61,502 nucleotides of DNA from a bacterium. GTDB lineage: Bacteria; Zhuqueibacterota; QNDG01; JAGLOF01. This document shows, piece by piece, positions 52,158-60,295 of this stretch. The translations under genes were made by a program, and so were the position numbers. Numbering within the stretch: the first letter of the stretch is position 1; every line of letters begins with the position of its first letter. The stretch spans positions 1-61,502 of the forward strand of contig JAFGRY010000049.1 in the NCBI GenBank assembly GCA_016934955.1, given 5' to 3'. The notes under the pieces were generated by a model that was not told where the DNA came from, did not search any database, and worked only from the letters and a program-made list of their open reading frames with translations.

Positions 52158-53527
52158 CTTTCCAAACCGTAAGATTCCCGTTTGAAGTATGAGCCGTAAT
52201 TCTTCTCCAGATAGGCCAGTGCCGTTTCCTCATCCTCGGGAATCCGGCTGATCGAAGACGGCACTGTTTTCAGCCAGGAAGTTTCGGATGCAGTCAGTGA
52301 GACAGTTTTTGACTCTTCAGCTTCTACGATCACCTCATAAGCGCATCTGAGAGCGGCTATTGTCCGCCGGTATCCCGTATCATGACCGAGGATGGCCCGG
52401 GCAATCCTGATGACGGTGTGCGGTTCCAGAATCAATGCTTCCGGGCTGAATGGAACATCACTTGCGACCATCAGGTTGCGGTACGGCAGTGGATCATTTG
52501 CAGCGGCGATGTTGAACAGGCGACAGTCGTAGGCCAGCAGTTCCATGAACGCTTCCGGAGCTGATCCGCTTAACAGTCGCGTGTTCTGAACGGATTCATT
52601 ACTCCACAAATCAGCTGCCGCTCCCGCAATATTGCCCAGCGGACTGAAATGAGCACAGCACGAGGATTTTCCTTCCATGCTGATTGGGACCCCGGCAATG
52701 GCCTTGATAATCGGGCCCTCATAGGCGCAATCCTTGCTGGGTCCCACAGCGCCATGCTCAAATGCCGCCAGACTGCGGGGCGCGGAAGCGGCTCTGTCGA
52801 GTGCGGCCAATGTGGAGGGCAGCATTCCCTGACCGGCTAACTGCATAGCGGTATTGGCAAATCCGCAGGCGGTATCTCCTCCGGCGATTACACCATATTC
52901 CTCAGCGATTGAAGTGATTTCATCCCAGAGCCAGCACATATCCCTGTGGGCGAGAATGCCGAGACTTGCCACGATCCCCGGAAGGTCAGCGTATAAGAGC
53001 GCCTGATCGTGCACTTCCTTGCCGCCCACCGATTCGATGGAAAGAATGTCCGCACCGGCCTGTGCGGAAAGAACGAAGGATTCACGGGTGTTTTTCCAGC
53101 TTTCGCCTGTGCGCAGAAGCGGGGGATGATCGGCATCACGCAAGTCTACAACGGTGACTCGCAGGGCATTCGGGATTGCAGTCTCCTGATAGAAATTGTC
53201 TAGGTGCTTTTTAATTAATGCGGTGATTTCCGCACCCCGTTCGGGATGCATCGTCATGGCCGGCAGCTGTTCAAACTCGATGACCAGCCCCGGTACGCGA
53301 AGCCTTTTGGAGCGGAGTAATATGCGTGTACACATGTCATTATATTGAGACAGCACATTTTTCCAGTTTGAATCATTGACGATGAGAGGAGGCAGGGTAA
53401 AGTTGATTTCGGGGAAAACCCGGCCGTTGCCTATTGTCAACCCATTGCCGCACGATACGGGATGCGGCGCGGTTCCGTACATGAGTTCGTTCGGATTGTC
53501 GATTGCAATTGACAGATATTCAGTCAT
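52154..53527 (-). CDS. mtaB: Methanol:corrinoid methyltransferase, MtaB family
   Basis: 457 residues from ATG 53527, which overlaps the corrinoid-protein stop; an upstream extension to 53689 lies inside that gene and is not used. MtaB motifs are present: ELMYGTAPHPVSCGNGLTIG, LSIESVGGKEV (Glu165), AGGDTACGFANTAM (Cys221), GPSKDCAYEG and MEGKSSCCAHFSPLGN (Cys290/291). Glu, Cys and Cys correspond to the zinc ligands of archaeal MtaB. The enzyme moves the methyl group of methanol to the cobalt of the partner corrinoid protein. Bacterial relatives act on methanol in acetogens; other simple methyl donors are possible. It is the substrate-specific subunit, so the rest of the operon should follow this chemistry. 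Confidence 0.9.
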   Translation of the reverse strand: MTEYLSIAIDNPNELMYGTAPHPVSCGNGLTIGNGRVFPEINFTLPPLIVNDSNWKNVLSQYNDMCTRILLRSKRLRVPGLVIEFEQLPAMTMHPERGAEITALIKKHLDNFYQETAIPNALRVTVVDLRDADHPPLLRTGESWKNTRESFVLSAQAGADILSIESVGGKEVHDQALLYADLPGIVASLGILAHRDMCWLWDEITSIAEEYGVIAGGDTACGFANTAMQLAGQGMLPSTLAALDRAASAPRSLAAFEHGAVGPSKDCAYEGPIIKAIAGVPISMEGKSSCCAHFSPLGNIAGAAADLWSNESVQNTRLLSGSAPEAFMELLAYDCRLFNIAAANDPLPYRNLMVASDVPFSPEALILEPHTVIRIARAILGHDTGYRRTIAALRCAYEVIVEAEESKTVSLTASETSWLKTVPSSISRIPEDEETALAYLEKNYGSYFKRESYGLER

Positions 53528-54206
53528 CGCACTGATTTCCTTTTTGCCGTGACTCCAGGTACCGGGCAAAGGAATGGGGATCGGGAAAGTATCCATCGGC
53601 GCCGATTTCATCACAAAAAGATTGTGAGACAGGAGCTCCGCCAATGAATATTTTTGTTTTTTCATCGTTTTCGCGTAACGCGTCGACAACCGATTTCATA
53701 TTGAGCATGGTGGTGGTAAGCAAAGCGCTCATTCCCACGACCGATCCGGGATTATCATTGACCGCGGTGACAAATTTTTCCGGACCGGCATCGGTGCCCA
53801 GATCAACGACTTGCCAGCCGTTTCCCTCAACAATCATCTTTACCAGGTTTTTGCCGATATCATGGAGATCTCCTTCCACTGTTCCCAGGATCAGAACACC
53901 CTTCATCGAGACTTCACCGGCTGCGAAGTAGGGCTGAAGATGCTTCATCGCCGCCGCCATCGCCCTGGCTGCGATCAGCATATCGGGAATGAACGCTTCG
54001 CCTCTGGCGAATGAATCCCCGATCCTGCTCATCCCCGGCAGAAGACCGTTCTCAAGAATCGATTTCGGATCGATTCCGGTCTCCAGGGCCTTTACGGTGA
54101 GTTCAGAGGCACCGTCTTTTCCGGCCATTTCCGGGGGATACGGTGTGTCCCGGTCGATTTTCCCGGAGGTTACCGCTTCTGTCAGGTGTACGAGTAATGT
54201 ATCCAT
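53520..54206 (-). CDS. mtaC: Corrinoid-binding methyl carrier protein (MtaC family)
   Basis: 228 residues from the ATG at 54206 (AGAGGG about eight bases upstream; frame opens at 54230). An N-terminal helical cap (about 30-95: LEKGLLPGMSR-like GLLPGMSRIGDSFARGEAFIPDML) is followed by a Rossmann B12-binding domain with the base-off ligand motif GTVEGDLHDIGKNLV (His115), DLGTDAGPEKF, VGMSALLTTTM and FIGGAPVS. It carries the methyl group as methyl-Co(III) between MtaB and the methyl acceptor enzyme. It overlaps mtaB by eight bases, in keeping with equal expression. A gap of about 110 bases separates it from the gene upstream. Confidence 0.93.
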   Translation of the reverse strand: MDTLLVHLTEAVTSGKIDRDTPYPPEMAGKDGASELTVKALETGIDPKSILENGLLPGMSRIGDSFARGEAFIPDMLIAARAMAAAMKHLQPYFAAGEVSMKGVLILGTVEGDLHDIGKNLVKMIVEGNGWQVVDLGTDAGPEKFVTAVNDNPGSVVGMSALLTTTMLNMKSVVDALRENDEKTKIFIGGAPVSQSFCDEIGADGYFPDPHSFARYLESRQKGNQCDD

Positions 54207-54314
54207 TTTCCATCCCTCTTTGACGTACATTCGTGTGCATCTATCGACATTTTCCCGGCCGCATATCCGCCAGCAGCTCGTACAAGCGGAGATAGCGCCT
54301 TCGAGCAGTATCTG

Positions 54315-55367
54315 TCATACACTATTGACCGCTCCGATCATTGCCCTGAAATTTTCATCGGGGATGTAATCGGGAATGCTGTTCCCGGAACCCAATGCAT
54401 ACGCCCCTTTTCCCGCACTTCGTTCCAGCATGTGAATTGAACGATGTTTGATCTCGGCAGGTGTTCCCCGGGCCAGGAAATCCATATCAATACCGCCGAG
54501 AATAGCGATCCGGTCACTCCAGAGATCATACGCCTGTTCGACCGGCGTGATCAGGTCTTCAAATGAATGTTTCCCGTCATACTGCATCTCATCGATAATA
54601 TCATCCATAACATCCTTGACCTGACCGCAGGAATGCAAAATCGCTGGTTTCCCCTGTCTGTGAACAGCCTGGACTATTTTTTTATGCCAGGGGAACACCC
54701 AGCGCCGGAGCATATCCGGTGAAAACATCGTTTGATTTTTAAATCCCCAGTCATCATTCACAATACAGGCGCCGATAGTGTCGATTGAAGCGACTATTTC
54801 GTAAAAACGAAGCAAACGTGAGCCGACGGCGTTGAAAATATCGGTAGTAAGGGGCTCATCGAGCATATACATGAGGCTTATTTTTTCAAACCCGACAAGG
54901 TCGATGACATTTTCCAGAAGGCCCCCGTTCCCGCTGGCGATCAGTTTCATTCCATCGGGCAATACGCTGCGCAGGTCATAATAGAGGTCATAGTCGCCGG
55001 TTTCAGGATCAGGCCACGGGTAGTTTTCATAACTGTTCCGGTCGGTGATCATTGCTCCCTCATTGAGGGAACGGCTGTTTTTTTGGGCTGTCTCCTTTTT
55101 AGGGAAACTGAGTGTTTTTGTCCGCCACGCGGATATAGTGGTGTAATCATATCCCGCCTGGGTAAAAGCCCTGATAAGACGCCGGAAAGGCGCCAGCCTG
55201 TTTTCCGTCTCGTTGAGCCTTTCTCCGGAAAGTAATCCAGCCAGACGGTCATTGAAGGCATATTCAAACAAGACCGGTCTGTCAGGAACCGACTGCTGCA
55301 ACACCTTGAGAAGCTGTTCAAAATCAGGAGTGAAATGTTCAGAGCGTGCATAGAATTCTTTTCTCAT
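54315..55367 (-). CDS. Uroporphyrinogen decarboxylase-fold methyltransferase (MtaA-like)
   Basis: 350 residues, first gene of the operon. The URO-D fold is evident (NDDWGFKNQTMFSPDMLRR, PWHKKIVQAVHRQGKPAILHSCGQV, ILGGIDMDFLARGTPAEI). H245 and C247 in LHSCGQ match the first two zinc ligands of MtaA/MtbA. The third ligand, a Cys in characterised MtaA, is not seen; the region reads ALGSGNSIPDY. In methyltransferase systems this fold transfers the methyl from the corrinoid protein to coenzyme M or tetrahydrofolate. In this bacterium a tetrahydrofolate acceptor is expected. It is divergent from the epimerase gene at 55600. Confidence 0.85.
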   Translation of the reverse strand: MRKEFYARSEHFTPDFEQLLKVLQQSVPDRPVLFEYAFNDRLAGLLSGERLNETENRLAPFRRLIRAFTQAGYDYTTISAWRTKTLSFPKKETAQKNSRSLNEGAMITDRNSYENYPWPDPETGDYDLYYDLRSVLPDGMKLIASGNGGLLENVIDLVGFEKISLMYMLDEPLTTDIFNAVGSRLLRFYEIVASIDTIGACIVNDDWGFKNQTMFSPDMLRRWVFPWHKKIVQAVHRQGKPAILHSCGQVKDVMDDIIDEMQYDGKHSFEDLITPVEQAYDLWSDRIAILGGIDMDFLARGTPAEIKHRSIHMLERSAGKGAYALGSGNSIPDYIPDENFRAMIGAVNSV

Positions 55368-55488
55368 GGTCTTCCCCCGCGTTTACATAAATATAACACT
55401 TCCGCAGAAAGGGAATATCTATTGCTGTTGCACATTTTTATACGTATTTTGCATAGTATTGTAGATTTAAAACTGGTATGACAAAAAG

Positions 55489-55530
55489 AGTGGTGCTCCG
55501 TGGATTCACGGGGGTGATCCTGATACCACT
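55489..55530 (+). promoter_or_regulatory. Nested inverted repeats in the leader of the second epimerase gene
   Basis: AGTGGT (55489-55494) pairs with ACCACT (55525-55530), enclosing a compact hairpin CCGTG-GATT-CACGG (55498-55511). The remaining 13 bases of the inner loop (GGGTGATCCTGAT) are unpaired in this drawing. The element is 70 bases upstream of the epimerase start and lies in the divergent gap shared with the methyltransferase operon. It may be a structured leader RNA or an operator; I do not recognise it as a known riboswitch. Confidence 0.35.
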
Positions 55531-55599
55531 CCGTTCATATTCCGACACAGGCAATATTCAAGATATTCGAACAAACCGGTCAGAAGAAGGAGAACAATC

Positions 55600-56733
55600 A
55601 TGAACGGAAATAATAAAAGCGCATTGGCCATCTCCAGGATAGAACTGTATAAATTGAATATTCCTCTCAAGAACCCGTTTATCATCTCACTCGGTGTAAT
55701 GACCGATGTAAAAAATATTGTCGTAAAAATTCATACTGATCAAGACGGATTATACGGCACGGGGGAAGCATGTCCTTTCTGGATTATCACCGGCAGCACC
55801 CAGGAAAGTGATTTCGAGCTGGCAAAGATTCTGGCCAGGGTGATGATCGGTAAAAATCCTCTTGAGATTGAACATCTTATCCGTGAAATGGACGAAGAGG
55901 TAAAGTTCAATCCTACGATAAAAGGGGCCTTTGACATGGCTCTTTATGATATTCTTGGAAAATATACACAACTGCCGCTCTATGCCCTGTGGGGAGGGAA
56001 GAACGACAGAACCCTTACAACCGATATGACCGTCAGTCTCGATACTCCTGAAAAAATGGCGACCGAGGCCCTGGCGTTCAAGGATAACGGCTTCCCGGCA
56101 ATCAAAGTGAAATTGGGTGAAAACACGATCAAGGATGTGGCGAGGATAAAAGCGATAAGGGAAGCGATCGGTATGGAAATACCGCTGCGTATCGATGCCA
56201 ATCAGGGGTGGGATGTGGTGACGGCGATACATACCTTGAAAGCCCTGGAAAAGTTTGATATTGAGCACTGTGAAGAACCCGTTCCCCGCTGGAACAACGA
56301 AGGTCTGGTTCTTGTGCGGTCAAAAAGCCCAATACCGGTTATGGCGGATGAATCACTTTTTGATGAGCATGACGCTTTTCGGCTTGCAAGCATGGGGGCA
56401 TGTGACTATTTCAACATAAAGCTTTCCAAATCAGGCGGATTGAATACCGCTCTGAAAATTGTGGCGGTTGCCGACGCAGCGGGAATCAAGTCTCAAGTAG
56501 GATGTATGCTGGAAACCAGGCTCGGACTGACTGCCCTGGCCCACCTGGTGGTCGCCCGAAAAAACATTGTCCATTATGATCTTGATTCCGCGTTGATGCA
56601 TGCTGAGGATCCGGTAAGCGGCGGTATGCGCTATCTCGAAAAAGGCGAGGTGGCCATACCGGATAGTCCCGGCATCGGTGCGGACTTCGATCCGCAGTAT
56701 CTTGCGTCAATGGATAAAGTAATGATCGGCTGA
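55600..56733 (+). CDS. Dipeptide epimerase, cytoplasmic copy (enolase superfamily)
   Basis: 377 residues with AGAAGGAGAACAATC before the ATG and no signal peptide. Enolase-superfamily residues: AIKVKLG lysine, LRIDANQGW and CEEPV and MADESLF acidic metal ligands, FNIKLSKSGG second lysine, and GCMLETRLGLTA. It belongs with L-Ala-D/L-Glu and related dipeptide epimerases. It shares the family, but not high similarity, with the exported copy at 20846, so the two may handle different dipeptides or compartments. It is followed about 100 bases downstream by a glutamate racemase, a pairing that would take D-Glu from muropeptides both as dipeptide and as free amino acid. Confidence 0.9.
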   Translation: MNGNNKSALAISRIELYKLNIPLKNPFIISLGVMTDVKNIVVKIHTDQDGLYGTGEACPFWIITGSTQESDFELAKILARVMIGKNPLEIEHLIREMDEEVKFNPTIKGAFDMALYDILGKYTQLPLYALWGGKNDRTLTTDMTVSLDTPEKMATEALAFKDNGFPAIKVKLGENTIKDVARIKAIREAIGMEIPLRIDANQGWDVVTAIHTLKALEKFDIEHCEEPVPRWNNEGLVLVRSKSPIPVMADESLFDEHDAFRLASMGACDYFNIKLSKSGGLNTALKIVAVADAAGIKSQVGCMLETRLGLTALAHLVVARKNIVHYDLDSALMHAEDPVSGGMRYLEKGEVAIPDSPGIGADFDPQYLASMDKVMIG

Positions 56734-56836
56734 TCCGGGTACTGCGGGGAAAAAATATACGTTTCCGTTATCATCCGGATGGACGTGTGAATTACTATAT
56801 GTACCGGGTTGTTATCATCAGGTGAAGAGGATCGTT

Positions 56837-58318
56837 ATGGTACGCCGAAATAGAAGTACGGTCTCCGCTGTTGCCGCACTGGGTTTATTCATCTGCAGCT
56901 GCGGCTGGAAATCCCGGGGGGATCAGTCCGTATTCATTGATACGGTGCTGAAGGATAAAAAGAGTTTTTTCTATATAGACGCCAAGCAGTATCCGGTCGA
57001 TAATGCGCGACTGCCAATCGGGGTGTTTGATTCAGGTACGGGCGGATTGACGGTGCTCGAACAAATTGTCACATTCGATGCATTCAACAATGATACCCGC
57101 CTCTACAACAGGAACGGTGATGGGAAACCCGATTTCAGCCATGAACATTTTATTTACCTCGGTGATCAGGCGAATATGCCGTATGGAAATTATTCCCGGG
57201 AAAACAATGTGCCGCTGTTAAAAGAGCATATCCTTAAAGACGTGCAATTCCTGCTGGGGAACAGGTATTATGGTGATCCCGCTGATGAAGTGTACAAAGA
57301 TGACAAGATGCCTGTCAAAGCGATAGTGATTGCCTGTAATACGGCTACCGCGTTCGGGAAGAGGGATATCGAATCGTTCATCGACCGTGCCGGTCTGGAT
57401 CTGAAAGTTATCGGCGTGATTGATGCAGGTGTACGGGCCGCGCTGGAACTGTTTCAAAAAACGGAAGGCGGCAGTATCGCGGTCATGGCAACCGTGGGGA
57501 CGGTTGCTTCCGACGGGTACACAGAGGCGATCAGGGCTCAAATAGCGTCTGACGGCTTCACCGGGAATATCTCCGTCTATCAGCAGGCGGGGCTGGGTCT
57601 GGCCGGGGCGATCGACGGTTCAAGCGAGTATATTTCCGATAAAACACAGCCCCGTGCGGAGTACCGGGGACCCGCCTTCGACAATGCCGATGCTGACATT
57701 GAGAGGCCGCTTTTATCACGGTATGGATTTGATTGGGAAAACAACAACATGCTCTACAGCGGAAGCAGAGATAATCCGCAGGAAGTACAGCTGAATTCAA
57801 TTGAGAATTACATTTCGTATCACCTCGTGAGTCTGCTTGAGAAGATGCGGCTGAATAATGAGCGAAATCCCCTGAAAGTGCTTATCCTTGGCTGTACCCA
57901 CTATCCATATTTTACCCACGTGTTTGAAGAAAAACTCGAGCAACTTTGTAATTATTCAGAAAACGGTTCCTGTGTCTACCGCAAATATGTGTCACCGGAA
58001 ATTGTGTTAATCGATCCCGCCAGCTATACAGCAAAAGAACTGTATGAATACCTGAAGGAGAAAGAACTGTTCGGATCTTTCACCTCCATGGCAGGTGATT
58101 TCTTCATAAGCGTGCCGAATCGCTTCAATTCCGATGTACAGCTGGATTCATCCGGTAATTTTACGTATGACTATAAATACGGAAGGGATGCCGGTATCAT
58201 GCAGGAATATGTAAAAAGGGTTCCCTTCAGCACGGAAACGATCACACCGGGGACCAGGGAACGCCTTGAGAGGGGAGTGCCTGAAACGTTCAGGCTGATC
58301 AATGGCTTTGACAATTAA
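56837..58318 (+). CDS. Exported lipoprotein of the glutamate racemase (Asp/Glu racemase) family
   Basis: 493 residues from ATG 56837 (GAGGA upstream; a GTG at 56822 is the alternative). It starts with a lipoprotein-type signal (VAALGLFICSC). Glutamate racemase motifs are then seen: PIGVFDSGTGGLTVL, EHFIYLGDQANMPYG, VIACNTATA (first catalytic Cys, C167) and ILGCTHYPYF (second catalytic Cys). The protein is almost twice the length of MurI, with inserts near 80-105, a linker of about 80 residues (265-340: EYISDKTQPRAEYRG) and a long C-terminal tail. MurI is cytoplasmic and biosynthetic, so an exported, enlarged version is odd; a catabolic or modifying racemase acting on free D-Glu in the periplasm is inferred. 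Confidence 0.86.
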   Translation: MVRRNRSTVSAVAALGLFICSCGWKSRGDQSVFIDTVLKDKKSFFYIDAKQYPVDNARLPIGVFDSGTGGLTVLEQIVTFDAFNNDTRLYNRNGDGKPDFSHEHFIYLGDQANMPYGNYSRENNVPLLKEHILKDVQFLLGNRYYGDPADEVYKDDKMPVKAIVIACNTATAFGKRDIESFIDRAGLDLKVIGVIDAGVRAALELFQKTEGGSIAVMATVGTVASDGYTEAIRAQIASDGFTGNISVYQQAGLGLAGAIDGSSEYISDKTQPRAEYRGPAFDNADADIERPLLSRYGFDWENNNMLYSGSRDNPQEVQLNSIENYISYHLVSLLEKMRLNNERNPLKVLILGCTHYPYFTHVFEEKLEQLCNYSENGSCVYRKYVSPEIVLIDPASYTAKELYEYLKEKELFGSFTSMAGDFFISVPNRFNSDVQLDSSGNFTYDYKYGRDAGIMQEYVKRVPFSTETITPGTRERLERGVPETFRLINGFDN

Positions 58319-58355
58319 CTGTCGTTTTTGTTCCTATATCCGAAAAAAATGATAC

Positions 58356-58426
58356 TTTCAGTGTTTGAGCTCCCGTACAGGTGCTGCCTCACTGAAATAG
58401 CGGACACAGTGGACCGGGACTATTTC
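58356..58426. terminator. Inverted repeats between convergent genes
   Basis: TTTCAGTG (58356-58363) pairs with CACTGAAA (58390-58397), and GAAATAG (58394-58400) pairs with CTATTTC (58420-58426). The two stems overlap, so they are alternatives. The second includes the stop codon of the minus-strand protease gene. Placed between convergent genes, they probably help end both transcripts, though no clean T run is present. Confidence 0.4.
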
Positions 58427-59790
58427 AACAAGAGCGCCTTTCCGCCCATGGTGCGGGAGCCGGCCGTCAGCCTGATATAGTATATGCCTGAAGGGTATTC
58501 TGATGAGGCGCACCAGGTGACCGTATGCTGTCCCGCCCGGGCGACATCATCGTAGAGCGTTTCAACAGCCCGGCCCTTCGTATCAAATACGGAAATCCGG
58601 ACGGGCATGTCCCGTTCCAGGGAAAATCCAATATGGGTTACTGAATTGAACGGATTGGGATAATTCGGCAACAGAATACAATATTCGGGCAGCTGGCCGG
58701 ATTCGTGCACGGGCCGGACATCTGTACTGAAGCTGTCAGTTTCAAAGAATGTATATGAAATCCCGCCTTTGTCAAACCAGGATCGGGAAAGATCATATTT
58801 ATTAAATGTATACGAATAGCCGTTGTATTTTGCCGGATCATGGACAATTGGTGTCCCGTCTGCGGTAAAGCCCGCCAGCATCATCAGGTGGCCAGAATAG
58901 AGCGGGTTTCCTACGGACATGGCAATGCGGCCGCCGGCGGCAAGTACGTCTCGTGCATCACTCCATGTCCGGTATCTGGTTACTGAGCCCGTCACACCGT
59001 ATTCAGATGCATTCTGAACAACCCGGGGCCATATTCCGAACAGGTTAAAATAGGGATCTCTTGTATCCCGCGCAAATTTCAGAGGATCTACTTCGATGCC
59101 GTAGCTCCGCAGGATCATCGAGACAGAAGTAGGCGAGCAGATGCTGCCGCCGATGTCGGGATCTATGCTGTATTGATAGAGAAAATCAGTGGGAATAAAA
59201 ATCGCCTCCGGGTTGTCATTGATTATTTCTGTATAATTGACAGCATCGGTGGTTCTTGTATCACTGATGAAAAAACTCAATTGGGTCACTGTTGGTGACG
59301 GTTTTTCCGCAGATGATCGTTCCATATATATTTTATACTGCCAGCTGCTTTTATACACATTCAATTTGACATAATCGTAGTCGATATATCCCTCAGAATA
59401 TCCGGTGGTCCCGTATGATCCCCAGAGATATTCTTTCCAGTAGCCTGCGAGGAGCCAGGGAGACCAGCCGCTGCCGAGCGGGAATCGTACTTGGATAAAA
59501 AAACTGCATTCATCATCAGGTACCGTTCCGTTCCAGGAGGGGAGTCCCCGGTTAAACGGATAGTCAGAGGAATCGGGTTTCAGGATAACAAATCCGGAGG
59601 TCACGCCGTCCTGGAGCATAAGGCTCCTCCCGTCCGCACTTGCAGTCAATCCCGAATTTTGTTCGATCCGGGAAAAAAGCGTTTCCCCCCGCACTACGTA
59701 ATGCTGATCAGGATATGAATCAGCTCGCACCGACTGGCATACAAGTAAGATACCTGCCACAGGAAGAAAAAGATTTCTGGATACGTACAT
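58420..59790 (-). CDS. Secreted C39-like cysteine peptidase with type IX sorting domain
   Basis: 456 residues from the ATG at 59790, which gives a signal peptide (MYVSRNLFLPVAGILLVCQSVRA); the frame opens at 59826. After about 190 residues of beta-rich sequence (a possible carbohydrate-binding or adhesive module) comes a C39-like peptidase domain (about 205-350): IGGSICSPTSVSMILRSYG (catalytic Cys), YSGHLMMLAGF (His) and PIVHDPA (Asp). The end is a type IX sorting domain (LLPNYPNPFNSVTHI, GIYYIRLTA, basic end). Bacteroidetes C39_2 proteins are secreted proteases or peptidoglycan or bacteriocin processing enzymes; the substrate here is unknown. It is the only minus-strand secreted protein in the window. 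Confidence 0.85.
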   Translation of the reverse strand: MYVSRNLFLPVAGILLVCQSVRADSYPDQHYVVRGETLFSRIEQNSGLTASADGRSLMLQDGVTSGFVILKPDSSDYPFNRGLPSWNGTVPDDECSFFIQVRFPLGSGWSPWLLAGYWKEYLWGSYGTTGYSEGYIDYDYVKLNVYKSSWQYKIYMERSSAEKPSPTVTQLSFFISDTRTTDAVNYTEIINDNPEAIFIPTDFLYQYSIDPDIGGSICSPTSVSMILRSYGIEVDPLKFARDTRDPYFNLFGIWPRVVQNASEYGVTGSVTRYRTWSDARDVLAAGGRIAMSVGNPLYSGHLMMLAGFTADGTPIVHDPAKYNGYSYTFNKYDLSRSWFDKGGISYTFFETDSFSTDVRPVHESGQLPEYCILLPNYPNPFNSVTHIGFSLERDMPVRISVFDTKGRAVETLYDDVARAGQHTVTWCASSEYPSGIYYIRLTAGSRTMGGKALLLK

Positions 59791-59994
59791 GATCAGCCAT
59801 CCACTGTTAACGGTTCGCATGGACAATCGAAGGATGCAGGCACTCTTTTACACAGTGTTACGGCCATGCTGTTTCTATATCTTAATCAAATCATCCACCC
59901 TGCGCAAGTGAAAAATTGTCGCGGCATATCGGTTCCGGATATCCGGTTCGCAGGGGGGGGGAGATGAGCGAACGGCCGGAATATATCTGTAAAA

Positions 59995-60017
59995 CCAACT
60001 GTAAAATTTACAGTTGG
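59995..60017. promoter_or_regulatory. Perfect odd-centred palindrome, operator or hairpin
   Basis: CCAACTGTAAA-A-TTTACAGTTGG is an 11-base perfect inverted repeat around one A. It is 31 bases upstream of the candidate promoter and 279 bases before the receptor start. An AT-rich centre and the lack of a T run argue for an operator over a terminator. No second copy was noticed elsewhere in the window. Confidence 0.45.
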
Positions 60018-60047
60018 AGCTTCATATGTTAAAAATAAAAAAAGAAC

Positions 60048-60077
60048 TTGACATGAATTAAAAAATTTTTAACTTTA
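60048..60077 (+). promoter_or_regulatory. Candidate promoter of the TonB-receptor gene
   Basis: TTGACA at 60048-60053 is followed by TAACTTTA at 60070-60077. The latter matches seven of eight positions of the Bacteroidetes TAnnTTTG -7 element, and TTGACA is also a standard -35. Spacing is 16 bases. The region is AT-rich and lies about 220 bases before the start codon, implying a long leader. Confidence 0.45.
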
Positions 60078-60295
60078 AGTTTGTAAACAATCTTTACTAA
60101 CTACCATATTTTACATATAATCATCACATTTTCACGAAACGGATCAGAGACGAGTTTTTCATTGATATGTTAGTTTAGCTGCAATACTAACTAACTTTGC
60201 CGTGGTCATGTCTTATTCATTTTATTTAATATTTTCTGAATATTATTACCATTTATTTCCTACGAACTAATAAAAAGCATCAAGAGGTGATTTAA

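Larger units (their letters stand above)
59791..60295. other. 505-base gap between divergent genes: operator-like palindrome, G9 tract, AT-rich promoter region
   Basis: No coding frame worth keeping was found. From the left: the C39 gene leader, a tract of nine G at 59953-59961, a perfect 11-base inverted repeat (59995-60017), then a strongly AT-rich stretch (about 60018-60300) unlike its GC-balanced surroundings. That stretch holds the candidate promoter of the TonB-receptor gene and the repeated string ACTAACTA (in TTTACTAACTACC and TACTAACTAACT). Confidence 0.6.

Noticed and set aside
55368..55599. Cobalamin riboswitch upstream of the corrinoid methyltransferase operon
   Set aside because: I looked for the B12-box-like string on the operon strand and found none; the stems seen are short and different.
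60055..60077. AT-rich palindrome around TTAAAAAATTTTTAA as a replication origin element
   Set aside because: AT-rich promoter sequence explains it; there are no repeated DnaA boxes and no dnaA or dnaN genes nearby.
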